Part shown: positions 45,587-55,399 of the stretch, one piece after another
Layout: each line of letters begins with the position of its first letter
How positions within the stretch are numbered: position 1 is the first letter of the stretch
Source: Brachybacterium subflavum
GTDB taxonomy: Bacteria; Actinomycetota; Actinomycetes; Actinomycetales; Dermabacteraceae
Length of the DNA stretch: 64,000 nucleotides
Assembly: GCF_009299795.1 (NCBI RefSeq)
Contig: NZ_VIGP01000001.1
Span: forward strand, 558,001-622,000
Reading direction: 5' to 3'
The notes under the pieces: generated by a model
The model's database searches: none
Told to the model about the DNA's origin: nothing
Seen by the model: the letters and a program-made list of their open reading frames with translations, nothing else
Translations under genes and position numbers: made by a program

Positions 45587-45991
45587 ATGTCGCCGAGCAG
45601 GTCCCCGGGTCCCGGCGTCGGCCCCGAGGCGGGCGCCGGCGCGGGGCACGGAGCGCACGCCGACGCGGGGCACGACGCCCACGCCGATGCCGTCGGCTCC
45701 GCCCCGCGCGGCCCGCGCCGGGTGCCGCTGGGCGAGGGGCTGCGCCGTCAGACCCTCCTGCTGCTCGCGCTCATCGCGCTCGTGGCGATCCTCGGGTTCG
45801 GCGCGTTCACCAGTGCCGTCGTGGCCGGTCGCTCGCTCGCCGCGATGCTGCTCGTGGTCGCCCTGCTGCGGGCGTGCCTGCCGGCCTCGCTGCTCGGGGC
45901 GCTCGTGGTGCGCTCGCGGGGGCTGGACGTGCTCGTGATGCTCGTGCTCGCAGGCGGCCTCGCGGTGCTCTCCGCGGCGCCCAACCTCTGA
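45587..45991 (+). CDS. DUF3017-like small membrane protein
   Basis: 134 aa. A Gly/Ala/His-rich N-terminus with imperfect GH(G/D)AHADA repeats is followed by hydrophobic segments LLLLALIALVAILGFGAFT, LAAMLLVVALLRACLPASLL and a final VLVMLVLAGGLAVLSAA. The LRACLPASLLGALVVRSRGLDVLV part matches my memory of DUF3017. I choose ATG 45587, 7 nt after TACGAT (45574-45579); ATG 45578 overlaps that box. Unknown function. In many actinobacteria this family is close to folD or purH. Confidence 0.72.
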   Translation: MSPSRSPGPGVGPEAGAGAGHGAHADAGHDAHADAVGSAPRGPRRVPLGEGLRRQTLLLLALIALVAILGFGAFTSAVVAGRSLAAMLLVVALLRACLPASLLGALVVRSRGLDVLVMLVLAGGLAVLSAAPNL

Positions 45992-46019
45992 GCACGCCGG
46001 TCGCCGGGCGCTCGATGTC

Positions 46020-46064
46020 GGGCCCGACGGGCCGAGCCCCGACGGGTCGAGCCCCGTCGGGCCC
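46020..46064. terminator. Hairpin between the DUF3017-like gene and the carbonic anhydrase gene
   Basis: GGGCCCGACGGG (46020-46031) pairs perfectly with CCCGTCGGGCCC (46053-46064). The 21-nt loop contains further copies of the short CGACGGG/GAGCCCC elements, so alternative pairings are possible. Both flanking genes converge on it. Confidence 0.65.
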
Positions 46065-46069
46065 CGCCC

Positions 46070-46711
46070 TCAGGCCTCCGGTCCGCTGACCACGCGCACG
46101 GCGCCGCCCGTGAGCCCGTAGACGGCGCCCGACAGCACGATCTCCCCGCGCTCCTCGGCCTCGCGCACGATGCTCGAGCGCTCGCGCAGCTCGTCGAGGG
46201 TGCCCAGCACGTGGGCCTCGACGGCGTGCGCGGCGGGGTCCTCGGGATCGAGGTGGTCGCGCACGTGCTCGACGAGGATCGGCATCTCACCGGGCAGCTG
46301 GGTGCCCTCCTGGATCGCCTCGACGGTCGCGCCGACGGCGCCGCAGGACTCATGGCCCAGCACCAGCACGACCCGCACGCCCAGCACGGCGACGGCGAAC
46401 TCGACCGATGCCTGCATCGAGCGTCCCAGGACGTGGCCCGCGTTGCGGGAGACGAACACGTCGCCGAAGCCCTGGTCGAACAGCAGCTCGACGGGCACGC
46501 GGGAGTCCGAGCACCCCAGCACCGAGGCGTAGGGGGCCTGGCCCGTCTCGAGCAGGCGCCTGCGCGCCTCGTCCTGGTGCGGGTGCAGCACATCGCCGTC
46601 GACGAACCGCCGGTTGCCCTCGAGCAGCGCGGTGAACGCCTGCTCCGGGGTCGCGGAGGGGGAGGGGGCCGAGGACGCGGGGTTCGCGCCGGTCGCGTCG
46701 GAGTCGTTCAC
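46070..46711 (-). CDS. Beta-class carbonic anhydrase
   Basis: 213 aa. Zinc ligands are Cys67, His120 and Cys123 (GCSDSRVP and LGHESCGAV), with the catalytic Asp69-Arg71 pair. It interconverts CO2 and bicarbonate in the cytoplasm. I start at GTG 46711, preceded by GGAAGGA, rather than the in-frame ATG 13 codons upstream. The N-terminal 20 residues are a Ser/Ala/Pro linker. It is divergent from the ThrE-type exporter gene. Confidence 0.92.
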   Translation of the reverse strand: MNDSDATGANPASSAPSPSATPEQAFTALLEGNRRFVDGDVLHPHQDEARRRLLETGQAPYASVLGCSDSRVPVELLFDQGFGDVFVSRNAGHVLGRSMQASVEFAVAVLGVRVVLVLGHESCGAVGATVEAIQEGTQLPGEMPILVEHVRDHLDPEDPAAHAVEAHVLGTLDELRERSSIVREAEERGEIVLSGAVYGLTGGAVRVVSGPEA

Positions 46712-46801
46712 AGATGTCTTCCTTCCGAGGAGCCGTGCGCGCAGGGTCATCCGTCGGAGGGGTGGCGCGCGGGCGCCCGTCAGTGTGACACGATTCGGGC
46801 C

Positions 46802-48328
46802 GTGCCCACCGACATCGTCCGCCTGCACTCCGTCTTCGACCTCGCCATGCGCGTCGGCGAGGGTCTGCTGAGCAACGGAGCCGCCGCCTCCGAGGTCACG
46901 GCGACCGTGCTGAGGATCATCAGCTCCTCGGGTCTCCGTGATGTCGTGGTGGAGGTCACCTTCAACCAGGTGTCGCTGTCCTACCTCCCCGACGACTACT
47001 CGACGCCGTTCACGAGGATCCGCGCGACCGGCAGCCGCGTGCAGGACTTCGCGCGCCTCTCGGCCTTCGAGGAGGTGACCGAGCACTACATCCTGGGCAC
47101 CGTGAGCCTCGAGGAGGCGCTCGTCCAGGTCCGCTCGATCCCGCAGCAGAGACCGCACTATCCGCGGTGGCTCGCGTTCCTGGGGTTCGCGGTGATGGGC
47201 GGTGCCGCGGCCTTCAGCTTCGGGGGCACGATACTCGTGGTGCTCACCGCCACCCTCGCCAGCGGCGCCCTGGTCGCCCTCACCGAGGTGATGGCGGCGC
47301 GCCAGATCCCCATGTTCTTCGGGCAGGCCGCGGGCGGGCTCATCGGGGTCGTCGTGGCCGTGGTGCTGCACGCCCTCGCACCCGCCCAGAACTCGGCCAT
47401 CGTGGTGGTGGCCTGCATCATCGTGCTGCTCGCGGGGCTCGCCTCGATCGGGTCCATGCAGGATGCGATCACCGGCTGGTACGTCACCGCGTCGGCCCGC
47501 ATCCTGGAGACGCTCATGCTCACCGTGGGCATCGTGGTGGGCGTGCGCGCCGGGCTCCTCGGGGCGGAGCTGCTCGGCCTCCACATCTCGGTCGAGGCGT
47601 CCGCGCCCGTGACCCTGGCCTCCCTGGTCGCGGCCGCCGTCTCCGGCGCCGTGATGGGCCTCGGTTTCGCCGTCGGCACCTTCACCCCGGCCCGGGTGCT
47701 GGGCTGGATGGCCATGGTCTCCTCGGTCTCCGCGGTCGTCGTCTACCTGCTCACCGAGTTCGTGTTCGACCGCGTCTGGGCCTCCGCGTGCGCGGCGTTC
47801 GCGGTCGGCGTGCTCGCCGTGCTCGTGGCCCGTCGGGTGCGCGCCCCCGCGCTCGCCCTGATGATGGGCGGGATCATCCCGCTGGTGCCCGGCAGCCGCA
47901 TCTACCGCGGGCTGCTCGCGCTGAGCGAGGACATCGGCCGCGGCGGCGCCGAGCTGTTCAGCGCGGCGGAGATCGCCGTGGCGATCGCCGCGGGCGCCGT
48001 GCTCGGCCAGCTGCTCGCGACCCGCGTGCTGAGCCGTCGCGGCGCGGCGGGCTGGGCGTTCACGCCCGTCGTCGCGACGCCCTTCCAGACGCCTCGCCGT
48101 CGTCGTCTGACGCTCCCTCGGCGCCGTCGGCGCGACGCGGGCCGCATCGAACCCTCTACGATGACCGGAGAGATGTCGGCCCTGCCGCCGTCGGTCCTCC
48201 ACGACCTCCAGCAGGAGCTCGATCTCGACGCTCCCTCAGGGGCCGTGGGCGGTCCGAGCGGCCACGGCGGATCCGGCACCACCGACGGCGCGCGACGGAG
48301 CGACGCCCCCACCCAGGAGGACCGATGA
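46802..48328 (+). CDS. ThrE-type threonine/serine exporter family protein
   Basis: 508 aa. An N-terminal soluble domain (about 1-115, FDLAMRVGEGLLSNGAAASEVTATV) is followed by ten hydrophobic segments, the fused ThrP plus ThrE_2 arrangement of Corynebacterium ThrE. MGGIIPLVPGSRIYRGLLAL is a family signature near the end. It exports threonine or serine with the proton gradient, by similarity. The GTG follows CACGAT by 7 nt. The C-terminal 80 residues are basic then Gly/Ser-rich. The lactonase gene overlaps its stop. Confidence 0.86.
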   Translation: MPTDIVRLHSVFDLAMRVGEGLLSNGAAASEVTATVLRIISSSGLRDVVVEVTFNQVSLSYLPDDYSTPFTRIRATGSRVQDFARLSAFEEVTEHYILGTVSLEEALVQVRSIPQQRPHYPRWLAFLGFAVMGGAAAFSFGGTILVVLTATLASGALVALTEVMAARQIPMFFGQAAGGLIGVVVAVVLHALAPAQNSAIVVVACIIVLLAGLASIGSMQDAITGWYVTASARILETLMLTVGIVVGVRAGLLGAELLGLHISVEASAPVTLASLVAAAVSGAVMGLGFAVGTFTPARVLGWMAMVSSVSAVVVYLLTEFVFDRVWASACAAFAVGVLAVLVARRVRAPALALMMGGIIPLVPGSRIYRGLLALSEDIGRGGAELFSAAEIAVAIAAGAVLGQLLATRVLSRRGAAGWAFTPVVATPFQTPRRRRLTLPRRRRRDAGRIEPSTMTGEMSALPPSVLHDLQQELDLDAPSGAVGGPSGHGGSGTTDGARRSDAPTQEDR

Positions 48329-49452
48329 CCACCACACTCCTCGCCACGGGCTGCTACTCGACCTCCGGGTCCGGCCGGGGCAGCGGCATCGAGCTGCTGC
48401 GATGGTCCCCGGGCGCGGGGAGCGATGCATCGACCGCGTCCGACGACTCGACCGGGTCCGACGGGCCCGTCGGCGGCGTCGAGGTCCTCGCCCGCGCCGA
48501 GGTCCTCGCCCGCGCCGAGGTCCCGGACCCCTCGTTCGTCCTCTGGAGCGAGGACGGCGCGCTGCTGTACGCGGTCACCGAGACCAGCCCCACCCACGTG
48601 CTCGCGCTGCGCCCGAGCGAGGACCTCTCCTCCCTCGGGACCGTCGCGGACATCGCCCTGCGCGGGGAGGGCGGCTGCCATCTCGCCCTGGGGCCCGACG
48701 GCCGCACCCTCATCGTCGCCCAGTACGGCTCGGGCAGCGTCGAGACGCTCGCGCTCGACGAGGACGGCATCCCCGTCTCGCTCATCGACGAGGACGACCA
48801 CGGCGACTTCGGCGAGGGGCGCGCCGCCCACCCCCACCAGGCCGTGCTCCTGCCCGGCACCGACCTCGTCGCCGTGCCGGACCTGGGCCTGGACCGCGTG
48901 ATGCTCTACCGGCAGGACATCGACGGGCACATCGATCTGGCCGCGGAGATCGCGCTCGAGCGGGGGAGCGGGCCCCGGCACCTCGCAGCCGACCACGAGA
49001 GCTCCGAGCTGCACGTCTCCTGCGAGCTCAACGGCCGCATCGCGACCGCCGTGCGCGCCAGGCCCGGCAGCACCGAACGGCAGTTCGTGGGCGACGGGTC
49101 CTCGATCGAGGCCAGCTGGAAGGTCTCCTCGAGCGTCCCCGCGAGCGGCCTCGAGGGGGAGAACGCCGTGTCCCATCTCGAGCTCACGGCCGACGAGCAC
49201 CATCTGCTGGTCGCCAACCGCGGCCCGAACACCCTCAGCGTGCTCGACCGCGGCCAGATCGCACCGCAGCTGGTCTCCGAGATCGGGGTGGGCGCCCACC
49301 CGCGCCACTTCACCCAGGCGCAGGGGCATATCCTGGTCGCCGCGCAGGAGGCGGACCGCATCGATGTCCTGCGCTTCGACGGCCGGGACCTCAGGATCGT
49401 CTCCGATCCGATCCCCTCGCCGTCCGTCAGCTGCCTGGCCCCGCGCCCCTGA
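48325..49452 (+). CDS. Lactonase family (7-bladed propeller, YbhE/Pgl-like) protein
   Basis: 375 aa with the repeating propeller pattern of PF10282: LLYAVTE, CHLALGPDGRTLIVAQYGSG, AAHPHQAVLLPGTDLVAVPDLGLDRV, SHLELTADEHHLLVANRGPNTLSVL, GAHPRHFTQAQGHILVAAQEADRI. The family includes 6-phosphogluconolactonase and sugar-acid lactonases. Strong CAGGAGG ribosome site; ATG overlaps the previous stop (ATGA). galK follows after 76 bp, hinting at galactose or galactonolactone handling. An exact 18-bp duplication (48484-48501, 48502-48519) gives VLARAEVLARAEV. Confidence 0.83.
   Translation: MTTTLLATGCYSTSGSGRGSGIELLRWSPGAGSDASTASDDSTGSDGPVGGVEVLARAEVLARAEVPDPSFVLWSEDGALLYAVTETSPTHVLALRPSEDLSSLGTVADIALRGEGGCHLALGPDGRTLIVAQYGSGSVETLALDEDGIPVSLIDEDDHGDFGEGRAAHPHQAVLLPGTDLVAVPDLGLDRVMLYRQDIDGHIDLAAEIALERGSGPRHLAADHESSELHVSCELNGRIATAVRARPGSTERQFVGDGSSIEASWKVSSSVPASGLEGENAVSHLELTADEHHLLVANRGPNTLSVLDRGQIAPQLVSEIGVGAHPRHFTQAQGHILVAAQEADRIDVLRFDGRDLRIVSDPIPSPSVSCLAPRP
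48484..48519. repeat. 18-bp in-frame tandem duplication in the lactonase gene
   Basis: The 18-bp unit GTCCTCGCCCGCGCCGAG occurs twice in direct succession, encoding VLARAE twice. It keeps frame and lies in an N-terminal loop after a low-complexity Ser/Asp stretch, so it is probably tolerated slippage. Confidence 0.85.
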
Positions 49453-49528
49453 GCCCCGCCGCTCGCGAGGGCGGAACCAGAGACCGGCCCGCACGGGCCG
49501 ACCCCCGACCAGAAGGAACCGCACCCCC

Positions 49529-50737
49529 ATGTCGAGCGACGCCGTCATCCTCGAGGCCCCCGATCGCGGCGAGGCCGTGGACGCCACCGCCCGCGCCTTC
49601 GCCGAAGCCTTCGGATACGAGCCCGATGGCGTGTGGTCCGCCCCGGGCCGCGTGAACATCATCGGCGAGCACGTCGACTACCAGGACGGCCTGTGCCTGC
49701 CGATGGCGATCTCGCACCGCTGCTTCGTCGCCGCGGCCCGCACGCCCACGGACCTGGTGCGCGTGCGCTCCGCCCAGAGCGAGGTCGTCTTCGAGGGACA
49801 GGCCGGGGATCTCGCCCCGGGCGCCGTCGAGGGCTGGCCCGCCTACGTGACCGGTGTGCTGTGGGCGCTGCGCCCCTTCATCAGCGGCGCCGTCCAGCAG
49901 GGCGTGGACATCTACCTCGACGGGCATGTGCCGCTGGGCTCCGGGCTCTCCTCGAGCGCGTCCGTCGAGTGCGCGAGCGCCGAGGCCCTGGAGTCGCTGC
50001 TGACGCTGGGGACGACGCCCCTCGAGCGCGTGCGCGCCTGCATCTCCGCCGAGAACGACTTCGTGGGCGCCTCGACGGGCGGCCTCGACCAGTCCGCCTC
50101 GGTGCTCGCCCGCGAGGGCTGCGCGCTGGTGCTGGACTGTCGCGACTTCTCGACCACCACCGTGGCCTGGGACCTCGCCGGCCAGGGCCTCGCGCTGCTC
50201 ATCACCGACACCCGCGCAGAGCACTCCCATGCCGGCGGCGAGTACGCCGACCGTCGCCGTGACAGCGAGCGCGCGGCGGAGATCCTGGGCGTGGAGACCC
50301 TGCGCGACATCGATCCGGCGGGTCTCGACGAGGCCCTGGGCCGGATCGACGACGACGTGGTCCGCCGCCGCGCGCGGCACGTGATCACGGAGATCCAGCG
50401 CGTGCGGGACTTCGACGCGCTGCTCGAGCGCGGCAGCGTCCGCGAGGGCGTCGCGCAGCTCGGCGCCCTGCTGAACGCCTCCCACGACTCCCTGCGCGAC
50501 GACTACGAGGTCACCGTCCCCGCGCTCGACGTCGCCGTGGACGCCGCCCGAGCGGCCGGAGCGCACGGCTCCCGCATGACCGGCGGCGGATTCGGCGGCT
50601 CGACGATCGCCCTGGTGGAGGCGGACGCCGCCCAGGACGTCGCCCGGGCGATCGCCGATGCCTTCGCCCGCGAGGGCCTCGGCTCCCCGGCGTTCTTCCT
50701 CGCCCTCCCGGAGGACGGCGCCGGCCAGGACCGCTGA
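49529..50737 (+). CDS. galK: Galactokinase
   Basis: 402 aa GHMP kinase. The galactokinase signature is at about 40-54 (GRVNIIGEHVDYQDG), the ATP loop is PLGSGLSSSASVECA, and the third GHMP motif is MTGGGFGGSTIAL. It phosphorylates galactose at C1. AGAAGGAA precedes the ATG. galT and galE are not in the window. Its stop is only 3 bp from the stop of the convergent adenosine deaminase gene, leaving no room for an independent terminator. Confidence 0.93.
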   Translation: MSSDAVILEAPDRGEAVDATARAFAEAFGYEPDGVWSAPGRVNIIGEHVDYQDGLCLPMAISHRCFVAAARTPTDLVRVRSAQSEVVFEGQAGDLAPGAVEGWPAYVTGVLWALRPFISGAVQQGVDIYLDGHVPLGSGLSSSASVECASAEALESLLTLGTTPLERVRACISAENDFVGASTGGLDQSASVLAREGCALVLDCRDFSTTTVAWDLAGQGLALLITDTRAEHSHAGGEYADRRRDSERAAEILGVETLRDIDPAGLDEALGRIDDDVVRRRARHVITEIQRVRDFDALLERGSVREGVAQLGALLNASHDSLRDDYEVTVPALDVAVDAARAAGAHGSRMTGGGFGGSTIALVEADAAQDVARAIADAFAREGLGSPAFFLALPEDGAGQDR

Positions 50738-50740
50738 GGC

Positions 50741-51781
50741 TCAGCCGAGGGAGCGGACGCTCGGCTCCGCGTCGAGCCACGCCCCGACCCCGGCGAGCAG
50801 GCGTTCGCGGGTCGCCGCGTCGGCCCGCGAGAGGCGGATCGAGTCGGCCGCGAGGCCCGCGAGCTCGGCGTCGGAGAAGCCCGCCTCCCGTGCGATCTCG
50901 TACTGCGCGAGCAGCCGCGAGCCGAACAGCAGCGGGTCGTCGGCACCCAGCGCGATCTGCGCTCCCGCCTCCCGCAGCCGCCGCAGGGGCACGTCCCCGG
51001 CCGAGGGGTACACCCCGAGCGCCGCGTTCGAGGCGGGGCACACCTCGAGTCCCACGCCCTGACCGGCGAGGCGCTCGAGCAGGCGCGGGTCGTCGGCCGA
51101 TCGCACCCCGTGGCCGAGCCGATCGGGATGCAGATGGTCGACGACCTCGCGGAGATGGTCGGGCCCCAGCAGCTCGCCGCCGTGCGGCACCGAGGCCAGC
51201 CCCGCCTCGCGGGCGATGCGGAACGCCGGCGCGAACTCCGAGGTCGCGCCGCGGCGCTCGTCGTTCGAGAGGCCGAAGCCGACCACGCGATCGGCGTTGC
51301 GCGCGGCCAGCCGCGCGAGGGTGCGCGCGTCCAGCGGATGGCGCGTGCGGGAGGCGGCGACCACGATCCCGATGCTCAGACCCAGGGCGCGCTCGGTGCG
51401 CTCGGCCTCGTCGAGGACGATCTCGAGCGCCGGGGTGATGCCGCCGACGTGCCCCGCGTAGCCCGTGGGGTCGACCTGCAGCTCGAGCCGACCGGAGCCC
51501 TCCGCGAGGTCGTCCTCGGCGGCCTCGCGCACGATCCGGCGCATCGCCCCCTCGCCGTCGACGACGTGGCGCGCGGCGTCGTACTGGCGCTGGAAGCGGA
51601 ACCAGCCGCGGCGCGTGGCGTCCACGTGCAGCGCCTCGTCGGCGTGCAGGATCCGCGGCAGGCGGATGCCGCGCTCGGCGGCCATCGACACGAGCGTGTC
51701 CCGGCGCATCGACCCCGTGAAGTGCAGGTGCAGGTGCGCCTTGGGGAGGGTCCGGAGGTCGCGCCGGGCGGGCGTGCTCAC
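50741..51781 (-). CDS. add: Adenosine deaminase family protein
   Basis: 346 aa amidohydrolase. The metal-binding HxH motif is in [12 protein letters not shown]; further active-site motifs are PHGGELLGP (HGGE where the family usually has HAGE), [19 protein letters not shown] and [11 protein letters not shown]. It should deaminate adenosine or a related 6-aminopurine compound; a different purine or futalosine-type substrate cannot be excluded. GTG start overlaps the stop of the aminotransferase gene by 4 nt, so the two are cotranslated. Confidence 0.85.
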   Translation of the reverse strand: MSTPARRDLRTLPKAHLHLHFTGSMRRDTLVSMAAERGIRLPRILHADEALHVDATRRGWFRFQRQYDAARHVVDGEGAMRRIVREAAEDDLAEGSGRLELQVDPTGYAGHVGGITPALEIVLDEAERTERALGLSIGIVVAASRTRHPLDARTLARLAARNADRVVGFGLSNDERRGATSEFAPAFRIAREAGLASVPHGGELLGPDHLREVVDHLHPDRLGHGVRSADDPRLLERLAGQGVGLEVCPASNAALGVYPSAGDVPLRRLREAGAQIALGADDPLLFGSRLLAQYEIAREAGFSDAELAGLAADSIRLSRADAATRERLLAGVGAWLDAEPSVRSLG

Positions 51782-53058
51782 TCGGCGAGCAGTGCGGCCA
51801 GGCGCTCCATGCCCTCGGCGAGGTCCTCGTCGGCCAGGGCGTAGGAGAAGCGCAGGTGCCCGGGGGCGCCGAAGGCCTCGCCCGGGACGGCCGCGACCTC
51901 GGCGTGCTCGAGGATCGCCTCGGCGAGATCGGTGCTGGTCTCCACGTGCGTGCCGCGGATCGTGCGGCCCAGCACCGCTGTCACATCCGGGAAGGCGTAG
52001 AAGGCGCCCTCCGGGGTGGGCACGCGGAATCCGTCGATGCTCGAGAGCGCCTGGACGATGGCGCGGCGACGGCGGTCGAAGGCCCCGCGCATCCTCTCCA
52101 CGTCGTCCATCGGCCCGGTGAGCGCGGCGAGCGCCGCCCGCTGCGCGACGTTGTTGACGTTGCTGGTGAGGTGGGACTGCAGGTTCGAGGCGCCCTTGAC
52201 GATGTCCTTCGGGCCGATCATCCAGCCCACGCGCCAGCCGGTCATCGCGAAGGTCTTGGCGACCCCGTTGAGGAGCACCGTGGTCTCGGCGAGCTCGGGC
52301 ACGGCATCCAGGATCGAGACGAAGGGGACGCCGTCGTAGGTGAGGTGCTGGTAGATCTCGTCGGAGATCACCCAGATCCCGTGCTCGAGCGCCCAGCGGC
52401 CGATCTCCTCGAGCTGCGCCCGGCTCATCACGGAGCCCGTCGGGTTCGACGGCGAGCACAGCAGGATCGCCCGGGTCGCGGGGGTGCGCGAGGCCTCGAG
52501 CTGCGCGAGCGTGGGCAGGTAGTCCTGGTCCGCACCGGAGAGCACCTCGACCTCGCGGGCGCCGGCGAGGCGGATCGCCTCGGGGTAGGTGGTCCAGTAG
52601 GGGGCGGGCAGGATGACCTCGTCGCCCGGGTCCAGCAGGCTCGCGAAGGCCTCGTAGACGGCCTGCTTGCCGCCGTTGGTGACGAGCACCTGCGCGGGAT
52701 CGACCTCGATGCCGTCGGTGCGCAGCGTCGCCTCGGCGATCGCCTTGCGCAGATCGGGAAGACCCGCGGCGGGACTGTAGCGATGGTTGCGCGGGTCGGC
52801 GGCGGCGTCCTGGGCGGCGGCGACGACGTGCGCGGGGGTCGGGAAGTCCGGTTCGCCCGCGCCGAAGCCGATGACCGGACGCCCGGCTGCCTTCAGCGCC
52901 TTCGCCTTCGCGTCCACCGCGAGGGTCGCGGACTCGGCGATCGCCCCGATGCGCGCGGAGAGGCGCCGCGCGGACGCTCCTCCTCCGGCGCCGGCGGCGG
53001 CCGACGGCGCGGCGGTCTGGGAGGGCTGGGAGGCTGCGGAGGGCGTGTTCTCGTTCAC
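51778..53058 (-). CDS. aspC: Aspartate/aromatic aminotransferase (class I)
   Basis: 426 aa PLP enzyme. Features: [14 protein letters not shown], the PLP-anchoring NPTGSVMS region, [11 protein letters not shown], the Schiff-base lysine in [16 protein letters not shown], and a C-terminal [17 protein letters not shown] that binds substrate carboxylate through Arg (LRFSYA). It exchanges amino groups between aspartate and 2-oxoglutarate. I choose GTG 53058 over ATG 53067 because CAGGAT lies exactly 7 nt before it, matching the leaderless pattern of this genome. The N-terminal 30 residues are Ala/Ser/Gly-rich. Confidence 0.88.
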   Translation of the reverse strand: MNENTPSAASQPSQTAAPSAAAGAGGGASARRLSARIGAIAESATLAVDAKAKALKAAGRPVIGFGAGEPDFPTPAHVVAAAQDAAADPRNHRYSPAAGLPDLRKAIAEATLRTDGIEVDPAQVLVTNGGKQAVYEAFASLLDPGDEVILPAPYWTTYPEAIRLAGAREVEVLSGADQDYLPTLAQLEASRTPATRAILLCSPSNPTGSVMSRAQLEEIGRWALEHGIWVISDEIYQHLTYDGVPFVSILDAVPELAETTVLLNGVAKTFAMTGWRVGWMIGPKDIVKGASNLQSHLTSNVNNVAQRAALAALTGPMDDVERMRGAFDRRRRAIVQALSSIDGFRVPTPEGAFYAFPDVTAVLGRTIRGTHVETSTDLAEAILEHAEVAAVPGEAFGAPGHLRFSYALADEDLAEGMERLAALLAE

Positions 53059-53298
53059 CCTCCACATCCTGGCAGAGCGCAGGTGAACGTGCCAGATCGC
53101 GCGCCGGCCCGGGCCCCGTCGGCCGCTCGCCCGGGTCTGAGGCGCGGCCTGCGCAGGTCCCCGGTGTGATCCGGGACGCGGGGGATTCGCCCGTGCGCCG
53201 GGTCATGGGTATGCTGTTCGTCGGTCCTCAGGGTCCGGCGGACTCGCGCCGCCCGGAACCAACCCACCAGGGAGGACCTCGCAGGAGAGATCCTGCGA

Positions 53299-53371
53299 AG
53301 GGCAGTGGCGCAATTGGTAGCGCAGCGGTCTCCAAAACCGCAGGTTGCAGGTTCGAGTCCTGTCTGCCCTG
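53299..53371 (+). tRNA. tRNA-Trp (CCA)
   Basis: A 73-nt cloverleaf: acceptor AGGGCAG (53299-53305) with CTGCCCT (53364-53370), D-loop with TGGTAG, anticodon arm GCGGT-CTCCAAA-ACCGC giving anticodon CCA, and T-arm GCAGGTTCGAGTCCTGT. Discriminator G; the 3' CCA is not encoded. It lies immediately upstream of secE, a common order in bacteria. Confidence 0.96.
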
Positions 53372-53436
53372 CTCGTCCGATCGGACCAGACGTCCGGACG
53401 GACGCGGATGCACCCGACGAGATCGGACAGACCAGA

Positions 53437-53709
53437 GTGAGCTCCAGCCACACCTCCCCGGCGACCCCCCACGAGGGGCGCCGCAAGGACGACGGGTCCA
53501 GGAACCCGTTCGTGGCGATCGGCCTGTTCGTCCGCCAGGTCATCGCTGAGCTCAAGAAGGTCGTCATCCCGACGCGCAAGGAGCTCGCCGTGTACGCGGT
53601 GACCGTCCTCATGTTCGTCTTCGTGATGATCCTTCTGGTGTTCGGCCTCGATTTCGTCTTCGGCTGGCTGTCCCGGATCACCTTCGTGGTCCCCGACTCC
53701 GGGCTCTGA
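53437..53709 (+). CDS. secE: Preprotein translocase subunit SecE
   Basis: 90 aa with one membrane segment (VYAVTVLMFVFVMILLVFGLDF) preceded by the conserved amphipathic region FVRQVIAELKKVVIPTRKEL. SecE clamps the SecY channel. The GTG start lies 65 bp after the tRNA-Trp and lacks an obvious Shine-Dalgarno sequence. nusG follows after 70 bp. The first 25 residues are a polar extension. Confidence 0.93.
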   Translation: MSSSHTSPATPHEGRRKDDGSRNPFVAIGLFVRQVIAELKKVVIPTRKELAVYAVTVLMFVFVMILLVFGLDFVFGWLSRITFVVPDSGL

Positions 53710-53779
53710 GTCCGCGCCGAGCGCGTGCGGGGCCGAAGCGCCCGACCCGATCCACAGCCGGTAGGAAAGCAGGTTCACG

Positions 53780-54745
53780 GTGGCGAACGACCAGTCCGAC
53801 TCCTTCGAGGACACCTACGAGGGCGTCGACTCCTCTCTCGCGTTCTCCGCGTCCCCCGAGTCCGGCCGTCCCGATGACTCCGCGACACCCGAGGCCGCCG
53901 ACGGCGAGGACGCCGCAGCTGCCGCCGAGGGCGAGCAGAGCACCGGGGGCGACGCCGGCGCCGAAGGCGCTTCCGACGGGGCCCCGGCCGACGAGCCCGC
54001 GGACGGCGAGGCATCTGCGGAGAGCGGCTCCTCCGACGACGACTCCTCGGACGGGACCGCATCCGAGGGGCCCGCTCCCGCCGCGGCCGACGCCCCCGAG
54101 GGCGGGGAGGCCTCCGACGAGGGCCCGAGCGCCGAGGAGCAGATCGCCGCGCTCAAGCGCCAGCTGCGCTCGGCCCTGGGCGAGTGGTACGTCGTCCACT
54201 CCTACTCCGGTCACGAGAACCGCGTGAAGACGCAGCTCACGACGCGCATCGAGACCCAGAACATGGAGGATTTCATCTTCCAGATCGAGGTCCCCATGGA
54301 GGATGCGACCGAGATCAAGAACGGTCAGAAGAAGGTCGTCCGCCGCGTGCGGGTCCCCGGGTACGTCCTCGTGCGCATGGACCTGACCGACGAGTCCTGG
54401 CGGGTCGTGCGCGACACCCCCGGCGTCACCGGCTTCGTGGGCAACGCGACCGACCCGACCCCGCTGACCTTCGACGAGATCTTCTCGCTGCTCGAGCCGA
54501 GCATCGGGCTGCCCGAGAAGAAGCGCTCGTCCACCGCGGGCGGCTCCTCGCGCGCCGCCGCCGCGCAGAAGATCCCCGCCTTCGCCGTCGGCGAGTCCGT
54601 GACCGTCATGGACGGTCCGTTCGAGACCATGCCCGCCACGATCTCCGAGATCGACGGCGAGCACCAGAAGCTCCAGGTCCTCGTGTCCATCTTCGGACGC
54701 GAGACCCCGGTGGAGCTGGCCTTCGACCAGGTCGCCAAGATCTGA
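53780..54745 (+). CDS. nusG: Transcription termination/antitermination protein NusG
   Basis: 321 aa from a GTG. An acidic, Ala/Ser/Asp/Glu-rich N-terminal extension (about 1-125) precedes the NGN domain from about residue 134 ([41 protein letters not shown]) and the KOW domain (about 266-321, [15 protein letters not shown]). NusG bridges RNA polymerase to Rho or the ribosome. Similar but shorter extensions are known in other actinobacteria. Confidence 0.94.
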   Translation: MANDQSDSFEDTYEGVDSSLAFSASPESGRPDDSATPEAADGEDAAAAAEGEQSTGGDAGAEGASDGAPADEPADGEASAESGSSDDDSSDGTASEGPAPAAADAPEGGEASDEGPSAEEQIAALKRQLRSALGEWYVVHSYSGHENRVKTQLTTRIETQNMEDFIFQIEVPMEDATEIKNGQKKVVRRVRVPGYVLVRMDLTDESWRVVRDTPGVTGFVGNATDPTPLTFDEIFSLLEPSIGLPEKKRSSTAGGSSRAAAAQKIPAFAVGESVTVMDGPFETMPATISEIDGEHQKLQVLVSIFGRETPVELAFDQVAKI

Positions 54746-54962
54746 TCCGAGTCCGGCTCGGCGCAGCCCCTCGAGCCCCGCGCTCGAGTCCCGCGCCATC
54801 GGCGTCCCGATCCGTCGGGATGCCATCGGCGTCCTGATCCGTCACGGCGCCGCAGGCCGCCCGGCCCGCCGGGCGGCCGCCGGCCCCCGGCCCGTCCGGG
54901 GAGCCGCAGGTGGGAGGAGCTTGATGAGCTCCGCCCGGACCACGACCACAGAAGGAAGAGCA

Positions 54963-55394
54963 ATGGCTCCCAAGAAGAAGATCGCGAGCATCATCAAGCT
55001 CCAGATCCAGGCCGGCCAGGCCACCCCTGCGCCACCCGTGGGTCCCGCGCTCGGCGCTGCCGGCGTGAACATGATGGAGTTCGTCAAGGCGTACAACGAC
55101 CGGACGGCCGACCAGCGCGGCAACATCATCCCGGTCGAGATCACCGTGTACGAGGACCGCTCGTTCACGTTCGTGACCAAGACGCCGCCGGCCGCCGAGC
55201 TGATCAAGAAGGCCGCCGGCCTGCAGAAGGGCTCTGCGACCCCGCACACCGACAAGGTCGGCAAGATCTCGATGGACCAGGTCCGCGAGATCGCGGAGAC
55301 GAAGATGCCGGACCTGAACGCGAACGACATCGACGCGGCCGCGAAGATCGTGGCCGGGACCGCTCGGTCCATGGGCATCACGGTGGAGGGCTGA
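54963..55394 (+). CDS. rplK: 50S ribosomal protein L11
   Basis: 143 aa, the usual length. Begins [20 protein letters not shown] with the Pro-rich thiostrepton-site helix segment [20 protein letters not shown]. It binds the GTPase-associated region of 23S rRNA. AGAAGGAAGAG precedes the ATG. The 217-bp gap from nusG has no clear gene. rplA starts 5 bp after its stop, forming the L11 operon. Confidence 0.97.
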   Translation: MAPKKKIASIIKLQIQAGQATPAPPVGPALGAAGVNMMEFVKAYNDRTADQRGNIIPVEITVYEDRSFTFVTKTPPAAELIKKAAGLQKGSATPHTDKVGKISMDQVREIAETKMPDLNANDIDAAAKIVAGTARSMGITVEG

Positions 55395-55399
55395 TCACG

